Part shown: one piece after another, positions 20,903 through 32,484 of the stretch | Position numbering within the stretch: the first letter of the stretch is position 1 | Layout: every line of letters begins with the position of its first letter | Assembly (NCBI RefSeq): GCF_009730915.1 | Contig: NC_052475.1 | Coordinates: forward strand, 24,179,016 to 24,243,015 | Length of the DNA stretch: 64,000 bases | Source of the DNA: Dioscorea cayenensis subsp. rotundata | Lineage: Eukaryota; Streptophyta; Magnoliopsida; Dioscoreales; Dioscoreaceae | Reading direction: 5' to 3' | Translations under genes and position numbers: made by a program | The notes under the pieces: model-generated | Database searches by the model: none | Seen by the model: the letters and a program-made list of their open reading frames with translations, nothing else | Told to the model about the DNA's origin: nothing

Positions 20903-20920
20903 AAACCCTACCTATATATA
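20903..20920 (+). promoter_or_regulatory. RPL26 promoter: telo-box and TATA box
   Basis: AAACCCTA (telo-box, 20903-20910) is followed at once by TATATATA (20913-20920), about 67 bp before the ATG. A pyrimidine-rich TTTTTTCTTCAGG follows, then a GA repeat in the leader. Telo-boxes are typical of plant ribosomal-protein promoters. Confidence 0.7.
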
Positions 20921-20986
20921 CCCGCATTCGAAGATTTTCCTTTTTTCTTCAGGCCTCGCCGGCGAGAGACAGAGAGAGAGAGAGAG

Positions 20987-21442
20987 ATGAAGTATAACCC
21001 TCGCGTATCAAGCTCGCGGCGCAAGAGCCGGAAGGCGCACTTCACGGCGCCTTCGAGTGTCCGGCGAGTGCTGATGAGCGCGCCGCTCTCCGGAGACCTA
21101 CGCCACAAGTACAACGTCCGATCGGTGCCAATACGGAAGGACGATGAGATCCAGGTGGTGCGTGGGACTTTCAAGGGCCGCGAGGGTAAGGTCGTGCAGG
21201 TATACCGCCGCCGCTGGGTTATCCACGTTGAGCGCATCACCAGGGAGAAGGCAAATGGATCCACCGTCAACGTTGGGCTTGATCCGTCCAAGGTGGTCAT
21301 CACCAAGTTGAAGCTAGACAAAGATCGGAAGGCGCTGCTTGATCGCAAGGCCAAGGGGCGGGCTGCTGATAAGGCCAAGGGGAAGTTTTCCGCCGAGGAG
21401 GTCGCTGCAGCTGGCGCGCCTTCTCTCCAGGAGGTCGATTGA
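20987..21442 (+). CDS. RPL26: 60S ribosomal protein uL24 (RPL26)
   Basis: Intronless, 151 residues, starting [19 protein letters not shown]. This universally conserved N-terminus fixes the start at 20987 rather than at upstream in-frame codons. The protein is a component of the large cytosolic ribosomal subunit near the exit tunnel. The KOW motif ([20 protein letters not shown], residues about 52-71) and the following [15 protein letters not shown] are intact. The C-terminal tail ([15 protein letters not shown]) is slightly longer than usual for the family but of the normal kind. A single-exon structure is common for plant RPL26. Leader and promoter signals (telo-box, TATA, GA repeat) fit a highly expressed translation gene. 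Confidence 0.96.
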   Translation: MKYNPRVSSSRRKSRKAHFTAPSSVRRVLMSAPLSGDLRHKYNVRSVPIRKDDEIQVVRGTFKGREGKVVQVYRRRWVIHVERITREKANGSTVNVGLDPSKVVITKLKLDKDRKALLDRKAKGRAADKAKGKFSAEEVAAAGAPSLQEVD

Positions 21443-24400
21443 TTTATTTCCTCTTTGATGTTTTGGTCGTATCTTTATCATTTATGGTTCTAGGGTTTCG
21501 AAAGTGTTTAATGTTTTTAAAAAATTGTGACGAGGTACTGAAGTTTTGATTAGAGTTAATTTGTTGTGGTTTTGATTTTGTGTTAATTTTGCTATCAAAC
21601 TCGTGGATTTAGTTAACTGTATGAATTTTTATTGCATCAGCTTTGTTCTTATTGTTGTTAATGTTGTCCTATTCTGTGCTTGGTTGAGATTTGGGTGCAA
21701 TGAGATAGTTTATCATAGGCTGATGCGTTCTTCATATATTCTTCACGTATTAGGTCTCTTTATATGCTGTTGTTGGCGGTGGAATCATTGGTTACTTTAT
21801 AATTCTATTTTTATATGTGCATTCTGGTTTTCTGGCATGCATTTGCTTGTGAAGGTCTTTTAGTTGGTTCTCATGTTGTATATTGGCTGTTGTTGTGTTT
21901 GCTGTCCTGTATTTGTGTTTTCCCAGTGTACTTATATTTGTTAAGCTAGGTCACTGTTTCTCAATTATCTGAAAAGCTATTTTTGGTTAGAAAGAATAAT
22001 ATGTTTGTGAAAAGTCCTGATGGAAGAGACTCAACAAAATGTAATGTTATGTTTGAAGGATGATGAGTGGTACAGGTAATGGATATACGGTTGTTGGTTA
22101 TATGGAGTTGTCGTCTTTTGAGCTATTTTATGACATTGTCCTATGATTTGGTAGTTTGAAATTTTGGTATTTCAAGGATGGGCATTATTTCAAATTGATT
22201 GGAGAACACAGTGGAGACTATCTGTTGATTCTGTTCCATGTTTAGTTGAGTATCAAAGAATGAATTGAATCAACAGTCTTTAAAGAATGTTTTATGAATA
22301 GCTAGCTTGGATTCTTTTTATTTGCTTGCAGTGAGTATAGGCTTGTTGTGTCTAGTAAAAGGTAGAAGATTGGCGAGGGTATCCATTTTGATATGATTCC
22401 TTTTTGCTTTGGTTGTCCCTCTTAAATAGAATACAGGCTTACCGGCTATGAACACCTTTTGTTGTTTGAGGTTTGACCTGATTAATTGATTTATGGCTGC
22501 AGCAGATACAACATTCTACTCTATAGCTTCTTGAGTTATATGCTAATTCCACAATGTGGATAAATTACGTAAGTGTTTCTTATGAGTTTCATTTGGAAGA
22601 TGATTGAGAGAGTGTGTATGATAGATTGATATTTTGAATATAGGTCTGGTTTGGTGACCTGGTGTGATGGTGTTCAGATTATTTGTTTTTTGATGATTTA
22701 CTGGAAGTGCCCTTTCTGTTTTCTCATTTAATGAGAATCTGATGCCTCAACCATTAGCTAGGTTTAGTGGTTGATTGGAGAATGGTAATGCTTTATATTT
22801 TTTATAATCCATTTTTATTTGTGGGTAATGGAATGCAATGAAATGTGCTGCTGAATTCTGGTCAACTAATAACAAGTGCATCAATGGTCTTGTCAAATAT
22901 TTTAGTCCTACTCTTGTTAGAAGTGTTCCATTTTGGTAAACTTTTACAGTACAGCCACTGACTGATGATCTGTGGTCTGGGTTTGCTTGTTGGTGGCAGA
23001 ATTATAATTTAAAGTATCTAGCTAGAATGTGCTTAATCTTGATGCGGTTATGGTTTTGGCTCAATAATGTTGAGATAATTCACAATTGAGATATTCATAT
23101 TAGCAAATTTGTGACTTATCTTTGAGATTTCTGATTATCAAAAAGTTAGTTTCATTATTATAATTGAAATGAAGTGATGGGTGAAAGAATTAGAGTTATA
23201 AGGGATTTGGTTCTTCTGAGGATTGATTGACATGTTTTGGAAAAGCAATAAATAGAGTGGCTTGCAGCAAAAAGTGATTTTAATGGATTGAGAATCAACA
23301 AAGTAAAGCCAATCCCTATTCTTGTAACCTTGTTAAGAGTTTCAATGCCAATTGCTTATGGTTCCTATCCGCAAAGGAAAGAAGTCAATATGGGAAGAGT
23401 TTTGAAAGGTCTGGTTACTGCCTGGAAGTAGCTTCCTGCTTGGGATTCCCCTGTCCTTGTTCCACAGGCTGATATTCCAGAGTGATTAGCTGTTCCACTG
23501 TTTAAGCATTAGCCTTAAATAGTAATCAAAGAAAGCTCTTATCTCATAAAACATTTAAGTGCTCTCTTGAGCGTTTCATTCAAATTAACCTTAAATAGTC
23601 ATCAAAGAAACACTAATCTCATGCCAAGTTGAAGTGCTCTCTTGTAACGAATCTTAAACCTGAGACAATGCAAAGCACAAGAGACACATAATTTGCTCAA
23701 AAATTGTATTTTGGTGTCTGATTTTTGTGAAAGATGACTGTCTGTATCTATGTATTATCCACAATATCTTGATGATAAGGTGAAGTTGATATTTTATAAT
23801 ATCTCGTGTGTTGTTTCTTTCATTTCATTATTATATTTTTGTTGTCTTCCCTAGTTTTTCTCCTCTCAATTAATGGTTGTCAATTTTCATAGCCAACTGT
23901 AAGTTTTTTATTTAGTTCATTTACAGGTTGTTTATGATGGTGAATATAAACTGTGTGAGTGAATGGTTATGAGTGCTTGTTCTTTTTGTGTATTATGCTT
24001 GAAGTTTAATGAAGGTTGGATATTGACAGGATAAGGGAAATTCTTGAGTAGGCTAAAATTAGATATATGCTTTCTCCACTGTTTTCAGAAGAGGTGACAC
24101 ATGATTGGTTGGTGAAGAGCTAACTATGAATGATTAAGAAAACAAAGGGATTAAATCATTAAAATAGGAGATAGAGGGATTATGGCCTTAATGGCATTTA
24201 AAATTATTATCAAAGTGAATGTTATTGTCTTAGTAAACAACTATGCAGATAAGGAGTCATGCTTCCATTATGAAATACCTCATAATGTTAAATACCTCTT
24301 TATCATATAAACAAAGACAAGAGAAAGTCATGGTCATGCCTCAATATTAGACTAATGTAATTAATTAATTACTTAATCAAACCTAGTCAAGAACCACCTA

Positions 24401-25724
24401 AAGCCTCATACACATGAGCACCACTTCAAATTCCCTTGGCTTGACATTTATATTTATATAAAGGTTTGACTATGGTGACCAGGTATCAACTTGGCTAGTG
24501 GTTTAAAACCAATTCACTTTAATTTATGAGCGATTAATCATGATGTAGATAGGGTGTTAGGAATGACTTAAAATTCTTGGAGTAGTGAGGATCAATTGAA
24601 CAGTCAAAAAAGAGAATTGAGAGTTGTGATTGTGTGGTCAGATTCTCATTAAAATTCTTGTGGTTGTGTGTAGGTGATCTCAGTGTCTATATATTCACGT
24701 TTTTGTTTTTTAAGTGGAAAAACAGAAGAGTTGTGAGACAGTGTTCGAGAAAAATAATGGTTGTACAAATCCTTGATGGCGAGGAAATAATGGGCAAAAC
24801 ATCTGAGAGCATCGAGATGTATGCAAAGGCATGTGTGATAGTACAAAACAGAGCTCATGAGGCATGTAGGAGCAGCTGCAGAGCTAACTCAGCTTGTAAT
24901 TTTTTAAGCTGAATAGGATTGAAAACCATCAGAAGAAAACAGTGGGGAGGACCGGAATCACACTCACCATTGAGTGAATTTGATTCCACCACCACTAAAT
25001 CATTTCTTAGAATAACAATGTTCATGTGACACTAATACTTTGTTGTCTGGATTTTTATTATTTGTTTATTTGTTCATGAGAATCTGTTTGAATGTGGTGG
25101 TGCAGAGGAAAATTGCAGCTGGGTAATGATTGTAATGTGGTCCTAATCTCTTGGATTTGTAATGTTTGGATAAACATAAAAAGGAGAAGTTTTACTAGTC
25201 TTCTGCTACCATGTTTCATCCACAATAGAGAGAAAAATTAATTGTAGCTCAACTTGGAATAACGTCTTCTAGTTCTAATCCATATAAAAAGAATTCTAAA
25301 ATGATTTTTAACCAATACTCGCTTAAACCACATCAAATTAAAATTTATACACAAAATATCAAGAAAAAGATAATTCTAAGGTTTGGATACAATTCAAGTG
25401 CTTCATATTTAATGCTCTTGGTTGATAGGGTGATGCAAAATCCTCCATTGATAACAAAATTATTGAAAATGCGTGGGATGTGAATTCAATCCACACACAT
25501 TTCTTGTAGTGCTGGACAGTTAATCACATAATTAAAAAAATTAAAATTGAATAAAGCTGCTTAAAAAATTGAAGCATTATTTTTGCAATGCTTACAAAAT
25601 AGCAGCAACCAGCAACATGAAACCCCACCAAATCATATCATCCAAACAACCCAAACAGTTCCCCACCATTAACCTTCTCACATACAACATCCATTCCAAG
25701 CTCTCTACTACTAACCATTCACAC

Positions 25725-25726
<2 letters not shown>
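21443..25726. other. RPL26 3' flank and gene-free DNA
   Basis: About 4.3 kb without a recognisable protein or RNA gene. The first few hundred bases are T-rich and probably include the RPL26 3' UTR. The longest open frames (for example 24634-24912) match nothing I know. Confidence 0.5.

Positions 25727-25764
<38 letters not shown>
25727..25764. repeat. (CA)19 microsatellite
   Basis: Uninterrupted CA run of 38 bases in the 3' flank of the PB1-domain gene. Confidence 0.95.
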
Positions 25765-25767
<3 letters not shown>

Positions 25768-26181
25768 ACAGAGAAAAGAAAAGAAGAAAAAGCAAAAGTA
25801 AAAACCATCACTTGAGGCAATGAGAGTGGTTTCTCTTCTCATTCAAACTCTAATGTATAAATTTATTCAACTATTATCAATATAACAACAACAACACCAT
25901 CAATAACAAGAAACAGAGGAGATCAGCTTTTGATAGAGATATAGATACAAAGAAGAAGCAAAACAAGAAAGAAGATTGAGAAAGAAAAGGAGGTATATAG
26001 AGATAGAGAGAGAGACACAAAAGACCCAGCTTTCCCTTATTTAAACAAAGACCAACACATATATAATTATTAAGTTTTTTTTTTTTTCTTATCACACACT
26101 AACCACTCAATTAAAAAACAAAATCTCCTCTGTTAATCACTTACATGGCGGCGGCGGCGGCGGAGGCGGAGGCGGCGGCGA

Positions 26182-28010
26182 TCAGGAGGCTCTGGTTGGC
26201 CTTGAGTCGGCCGGCGGGGACTGTGCCTCGGCGAGTGACACTGCCTGGTACTGAGCTTGAAGCATTTGGGGTGGTGGCGCTGATGTCGGAGTGTAGTACA
26301 TGGACGGGTCGTAGGCGGCGTAGTTGGGCATCGCTGGAGCTTGTTGAGGAACCATGTGGTAACCCATACCGGCGGGGACCATGGGAGCTCGGGTAGCAGC
26401 AGCGGTGGCAGAGGGGATTGGTCTGGCGGCCTGGATTTGAGGATTGGTGAGGGGTGGACCGGGGTTTGGGCGGACGGGGACGTAGTACTGATACATGGAG
26501 ATTTGGGGATCGAAGTGGTGAGGTTGCTGGGATTGTTGGAGAGAAGGGGGGAGATGGTAGTACGATTGGATGGGGACTGCGGTTCCGGTGGCCGGGTGGT
26601 GGAGGTAATGAGGATTGCCGGTGGTGATGAACTGCTGAGGATGATCTGTCGTTAACGATGGCATCATGTAGCTTTGATCCGTGGCTTGGATTTGCTGCGG
26701 CGGTAGTTGTTGTTGTTGTTGTTGCTGTTGTTGTTGTGGCGGTGGGATTCGGTAGCTCTGATCGGAGAATGGCATCTCGCGCTTGGCTTCTGCGACCGGA
26801 TTCGCAGCATACATAGTTCTGGATTTGATTGAAGTGTGGAGAAACGTTAGGTTTGTTGGAAATTTTGGGATTAGATAGGGGAAGAGAGGAGATGGAAGTA
26901 CCTGGGCATGGACTCCGGGATTGAGGTCTGCTGCGCTTGAGGATGTTGATGAACTTGTGGCGGTGCTCTGCGGACGCCGCCGTGATCCGACTTCTCGGAT
27001 CGTTCGTCGTCTGAGAAAACCCGGTTAGGGTTTTCGGTGGGAGAGATGGTGGGAGGCGAGACTATGGTTGAAGGTAATGGAAAGGACGGCTGAGGCGGCG
27101 GTGGCTGTTGTGGAGGGGCGTTGGAGATATTCATCTGCGAGAAGTGATCTTCGAGGCCGCCCATGCGTGGATCTGGAGGTCGATCTTCAGGCCGGACGCG
27201 GATCGGAGGGAGGTTGGAGAGGGAAGGGGCCGAAGATGCGGATCCGAAGGAGGAGGTGGTCTCGAGCATAGGGGAATCAGGGACAGAGGGAAGTCGCCCT
27301 GACGAATCCGGCCGATGAAGCACGAGATGGTCAGGGTCCGGCGGAGGAGCGCCGCCGGCACGAGAATGGGTGGAGGAATCGTCCTCCAAGCCGAGTAGAC
27401 AGTTCACAGAGGCGGAATCCGCGGAGAGACCACGGGGAAGGCCGCCGCCGCCGACACCGATCGCGTTGTTCAGCGCGTCGACGAACCACGTCTCCGACTT
27501 GGAATCATCGAGAAGGGAACCGATGGAGGACGGAGCGGAGTCCGGCTTCGAGGGGAACAAGAAGAGGCGGATTCGAGAGGATCGGGAGGGATTAGGGTTG
27601 GAGTGGAGGAGGCGATCGTACTCTTCGATCATGTTATCGAGATCTTCATCAGTGGTGACCGAGATGAGGGAATCAAGGTCCTCGTTGGGGAGCTGGTACT
27701 TGAGGGTGAAGGGGCGGTTGCCGAGAAGGGACCGAGAGAGGCGAGCACAGAGATCGGAGAGGGTGGAGTGGCGATCGACGACGACGATGCGCGTCTCACC
27801 ACCAAGGTAGCAGAGAGATTTGTCGGTGGGCCGGGGGACTATATGGCCGCCATAGCTGCACATGAGGCGAAGCTTGGGTGCCGGAGAAGAGGAGGGGAAG
27901 GGTTCGTCCCAGGACTCACCGCCGCGGGAGCGAGGCGAAGAATCCACGGAGTCTGCATAGCCGACAACGACGCCTCCGCTTCCGACGCCGGCGGCGGTGC
28001 TCGGATCCAT
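26182..28010 (-). CDS. PB1-domain (octicosapeptide/Phox/Bem1p) protein
   Basis: Two exons on the - strand, 28010-26902 and 26818-26182, give 581 residues. Splice sites are CCCAG/GTACTT and ATCCAG/AACTATG and restore an Arg codon. The PB1 domain covers residues about 48-138: LRLMCSYGGHIVPRP, YLGGETRIVVVDR, and the acidic OPCA stretch ending VTTDEDLDNMIEEYDRL. PB1 domains pair with one another or with partner proteins. The rest is low-complexity, Pro/Ser-rich, with a polyglutamine run near the start of exon 2 and Pro/Gln/Tyr-rich sequence to the end. This architecture (N-terminal PB1, long disordered tail, no kinase) matches a family of plant proteins implicated in signalling; a precise orthologue is not claimed. 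The stop is followed by a (CCG)n stretch in the 3' UTR. Confidence 0.9.
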
Positions 28011-30864
28011 CGGCGATGATGAGGGTTTGCTTCTTCTCCCCTTCGGCTTCGGAGGAGTGTCCCAGAGAGAAGAAGAAAGTATCGCAAGGGAATTGATGGC
28101 CTTTGGAGAAATATCAACTAAAAACTAAATTTTTTTTTGTCTTTTTATTAATTTAGCCCCTCCGCTTTTTAAGAATTATAAATTACTATTTAACTTTTGA
28201 AAATAAAATATTGTGCTTTGGGTTATGACTGAAAAAATTGAAAGCTCATCCCAATTATTGAAAACTCCCTCAATGAAAGTTGCCTGTTTTGGCTGGCAAA
28301 AACCTCAAAACAAAACGGTAAACGATTTTAATTTTAAAGTTATAACGTCTAGTTCTCGGATGAAATCATTTTACTGCATCAGTTCCAAAATAAATTTAAG
28401 ATTCTAGTATTAAAATTAAAAATTTGTAATAGTGAATATTGGACTAAAATATTATTTTATAAAGAAAATTCTTATTATATCTTTTTTACTTGCTTTTAAA
28501 ATTTGAAATTGTTTGATATATTTTAAAAAAATTACTAAAATAAAAATGAAATTGATAAGATTAAAAGTTTATCTTTTTTAAAAATGACACAAATTTAAGA
28601 ATAAAATTTTCTTCTAAAAACATAGCTTATTATAAAAACTAATTTTCAAATACTTATTTCCATGCCAATCTTTTTTATTAAATTTTTTTATGGGATTTAT
28701 TTTTTCTTCTCGAATAAGAGAAGATGGGATGTGATGATATTATGACTTGATATTAGCACATATCCTATACTATGTTCGATTGTACTTTATTAGCCATTAA
28801 ATAATATTTTTTTATCTTAATTTACTTTGTAGTGTAGTTACATATTCTTTAAAAAAATTGATAAAAAAATCAAAATATATAGATCTAGTATTTTTTTTTT
28901 CACATCAACATTAATTTGAAAAAAGAAAAAAAAAATCATCCCATCAGAAAACTAAAAATAAGACAGGACAAAAAAAAAAGATTCAAATAAAAACATCACG
29001 CTTGAAGGAAAAAACTATGAGAAACCTACAAATTGGTGTCGTTAATAAATTTTTTTATTGTGAGCCTTAGACATAATCAAAATAAAAAATACAACCAATA
29101 AAGGTATATATATATATATATATATATTTTATCAAATCTTAATTAGTTTACATATTATATTGCTAGTGGGATAAAGTAAGTGGGCTATTTATTGGTTCAC
29201 CAGAACCATAATAGTATGATAGTTTATTCTATCCTATTATCCCCAAATGAACCTATGAAAATTGTCTTATTATGAATAAAAATATATCGTTATATATTTT
29301 TTAAAATAATCGTATTGGTATAGATTAGAATCAGCGTATTTCTATAAGCACATTGTCTCTTATTTAGGGCGTTAATATCTTACCTTACCAAGGATATGGA
29401 TTCAAATTTTAGCTCATGCTTATAGGCATGAATAAAATATTAACTTCATACCTATGTGTCCAGATGATGCTAAGACGCATAAATTTAAGTTTTGATATGA
29501 TTTAAAATAAATACTTATACTCTAATAAAAGTCCCATTGTTAAGTAATGATAATTCCAATTTTTTATTTATTTATCATAATATACCGTAAAAATATAATA
29601 ATTTTAAATTTTTATTAGCCAATTTAATATAATTTAGTATGTAATATATTGCTTTTGTATCTATCATAAATTGCTTGTAAAATATGTGATAGAAAATTTA
29701 TCCCCTATGTTGTATTTGCCATGCACTCATTTTTTCTTTAATGTAAATGGTTTATATGCTTTAAAAAAAAACACCTTATAATTAATTTTATAATTAGAAT
29801 AACTAATCTCTCCATCTTAATTAATTAAATAACTTTAGATTTAAATAAAAAATAGTTTTAAATTTGGCTAAAATGAAAAGTAAATAACATTTATAATTTA
29901 CATCGAATATGGTATCAGAGCCAAAACAGAATATTTTTACATCTATCAAACTAGTTAAATAACAACTAATTATATATTATAAGGTAGTTTATGCTTGATG
30001 TGAATTTTGCTAACTATTATGATTTTTTAGTTTCTCAGTGTGGTACAATTGTTAAATAAAAAAAATAAAAATTATAAGAAATCTTTTTGTTTTATTATCC
30101 AAGAAATTTTAAGTTATTGTAATTAATCTTTGAAGAATTTTGTATGTTTGTCAATTGTAATATTTTGTTTTCAATTCTTCAATTAAGCTTGCTCATCCAT
30201 AGTTGGGACATTCAAAACTCTCATCATGAGCTCATCCAAGCCAAAATTGACCAAAAGTCTAATGCAAACTTTACTTATATTATCATTAGATTTCCTTTTT
30301 TTTTTATATCCATAACATTTTCTTTTTTTTTTTTTAACACTGGACCTTAGAAAACTTTAGTTATTTATTAATTGGCCTATTTTACAAGTTTAATGCATCA
30401 TGCAAACCTTGGAGTATGTGAGTAAGTGAGTGATGAGTTTATCCCTAAAAACCCTCAAAAATGAAATGTCATTAGAGTTTCAAACCAATTATATGTGATT
30501 TGCCTTGTATTATCATAAAAAAAAAGTTATTTTTACTCAAAATTGTGACAATATATCAATAAATTAATAAATTTAAATTTAAATGGATAAGTGTAAGATT
30601 TCATCATGTATAGTTTTATTATTTATGTCAATTTGAATTATGCATTTGATTCAAGATGTGTTTAATTTATATCAACCATGGTATCAAAGTAGGGCATTTA
30701 GCCATTGTCACACAATTTTTTCTACTAACATTCATTATTTCATCATGTGCACCAATTAATTTATTGATGCAACAATGACCAAAATAGCAAAATGCAGCAT
30801 GACAAATGTCATATACACAGAATGCCCTCACACATAGGATAAGGGATCAAATATCAATCTTGGA

Positions 30865-30903
<39 letters not shown>

Positions 30904-31429
30904 TATACTTTATCAATCCTTACATCAAGTTTATAATTATATTTTATAAATTAAATAAAATTTAGTTATAATTATGAATATCAGGAAAGGAAATAAATAT
31001 ATACTTGAAATATAAAATTCTAATAATTCTAAAGCATATTTAGTTGATATTATTTGAATAAATTTATTTTGGTTTTCATTCTTTGTGGTTAGAAGACATT
31101 AATGTACTTTTCAAATATACATTATTTTTTAAGACATTGTTTTTGAGACATTGTTCTTATTTGAACTAATTAATTCGCTTTTATAAAATTTGAAAATAAC
31201 AAAATATACCATTCACAAAAAAAAATATTGAAAATTTTATAAATTTTATCTAAATCCAATTAAAATATCATTTATATAAAAATTTATAATTTTGATATTT
31301 ATGTTATTTTAAAATATTATACTTTCCTAAATTCACATATTGGGAATAATAATTAGATTAAGTGCGATCAAATATAAAAATATAATTAAAAAATATATAA
31401 ATTATATGTATATTTTTCCTCAATTCCTA

Positions 31430-31660
31430 TTTCGTCACAGCTCTCGATGATGATAAAGGTCGGCTCACGCTATGTCAATCTCAAACAGCATCACTGAAAT
31501 CAATGGCTTAGTGCAGTGCCACGTGTACGTGATATTCCATTTGCTGTTTAGATTGAGGTAGCTAATCTCTTATAGGCCACCAATCCGTGTTCCCGGATCC
31601 ACCTGATAGGGACGCGCCACCATGTTCACAACACAAAGCGTGATGCGTTCTTTTCAAATT
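31430..31660. other. GC-richer island with an inverted repeat in the AT desert
   Basis: About 230 bp of distinctly higher GC between AT-rich flanks. Arms CAATCTCAAACAGC (31476-31489) and GCTGTTTAGATTGAG (31543-31557) can pair with one mismatch around a 53-base loop. The loop contains a CACGTG at 31520-31525. Function unknown: hairpin RNA, regulatory block or old insertion. Confidence 0.45.
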
Positions 31661-31882
31661 GACCCCCGGGAAAGTCTAAAGTTTTCGTTGTCAATTTCTC
31701 CCTTAATTTTGGAAAACCCCCTTGGGAATTGCTTATTCTCATTTTTAGAGTTCTCACTAGAATTTTTGGCCAAAGTTTCAACAATTATTTATGCTAACTA
31801 TTATAATTTTCTTTTGCCAATCCTAAAAATTACATATATATATATATATATAAACTTCATCAATTTATCTTTCAGTCCCTGA

Positions 31883-32484
31883 ATTATGGTCTTGTTTGGG
31901 TTAGCTTAAAAAAAATTTTAAGTTTTAGAAGCACTTTTTTTAAAAGTATTTTTATATGTATGAAGTTGTTTGGATGTGAATTTTTAAAATGGATTTTAGA
32001 GGTGACAAATTACTTTAATGGACATTCATTGATTTTTCATTAAGTTATTATTATACATTGCTATTAATAATGATAATGAAAACATTAATGATAATAATAA
32101 TAACTTAATGTATTATAATTATAATTATAATTATTATTATGATTATAACTTAATGTATTATAATAACAATAATAATAATAATAATAATAATTAATTGTCA
32201 TATTTGTTGTTGTTTAATAAGCTAGGATTGAGGACATTAATTTGTTTAATTGTTGAAGGTAAACTGGTAATTTACAATACCCAAAAACAACTTTTCAAAA
32301 GTGCTTTTTACAAAAACACCTCTTTACCGACTTTTGAAAAAAAAACTGAATTTGGGCTTTTTTTTAATAGCTTCTGTTTTCGCAGAAAAGCTAATGCAAA
32401 CATCTTTTCTTCCATTGAAAAGTGTTTAATTTATAAAAAAATACTTTTATGCGTTTTAGAAGCCAATCCAAACAACCTCATAAT
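31883..32484. mobile_element. MITE-like non-coding element
   Basis: Terminal inverted repeats are visible: left ATTATGGTCTTGTTTGGG followed by TTAGCTT, and the complement of the right end ATTATGAGGTTGTTTGGA followed by TTGGCTT. The inside is AT-rich and non-coding, with (AAT)n near 32168-32190. The TTGTTTGG terminus is common in plant non-autonomous DNA transposons. I could not find a convincing target-site duplication, so the outer ends are approximate. Confidence 0.5.

Noticed and set aside
20908-21378. 156-codon frame antisense to RPL26
   Set aside because: Shadow of the strongly conserved RPL26 frame with no family match.
24634-24912. 92-codon + strand frame (contains MVVQILDGEEIMGKTSES)
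   Set aside because: Single short frame, no recognisable domain, no exon-like neighbours; not enough to call a gene.
26145-26396. Frame starting MAAAAAEAEAAA
   Set aside because: Product of a GGC repeat and antisense to PB1-gene exon 2 and its 3' end.
27370-28019. Long + strand frames of 138-146 codons
   Set aside because: Antisense to PB1-gene exon 1; GC-rich codons leave the other strand open.
29909-29925. TGGTATCAGAGCC as the primer site of a complete retrotransposon
   Set aside because: No LTR pair or coding region could be found around it; only a remnant at most.
31622-31882. 86-codon + strand frame
   Set aside because: Low-complexity AT-rich translation next to the GC island; no similarity seen.
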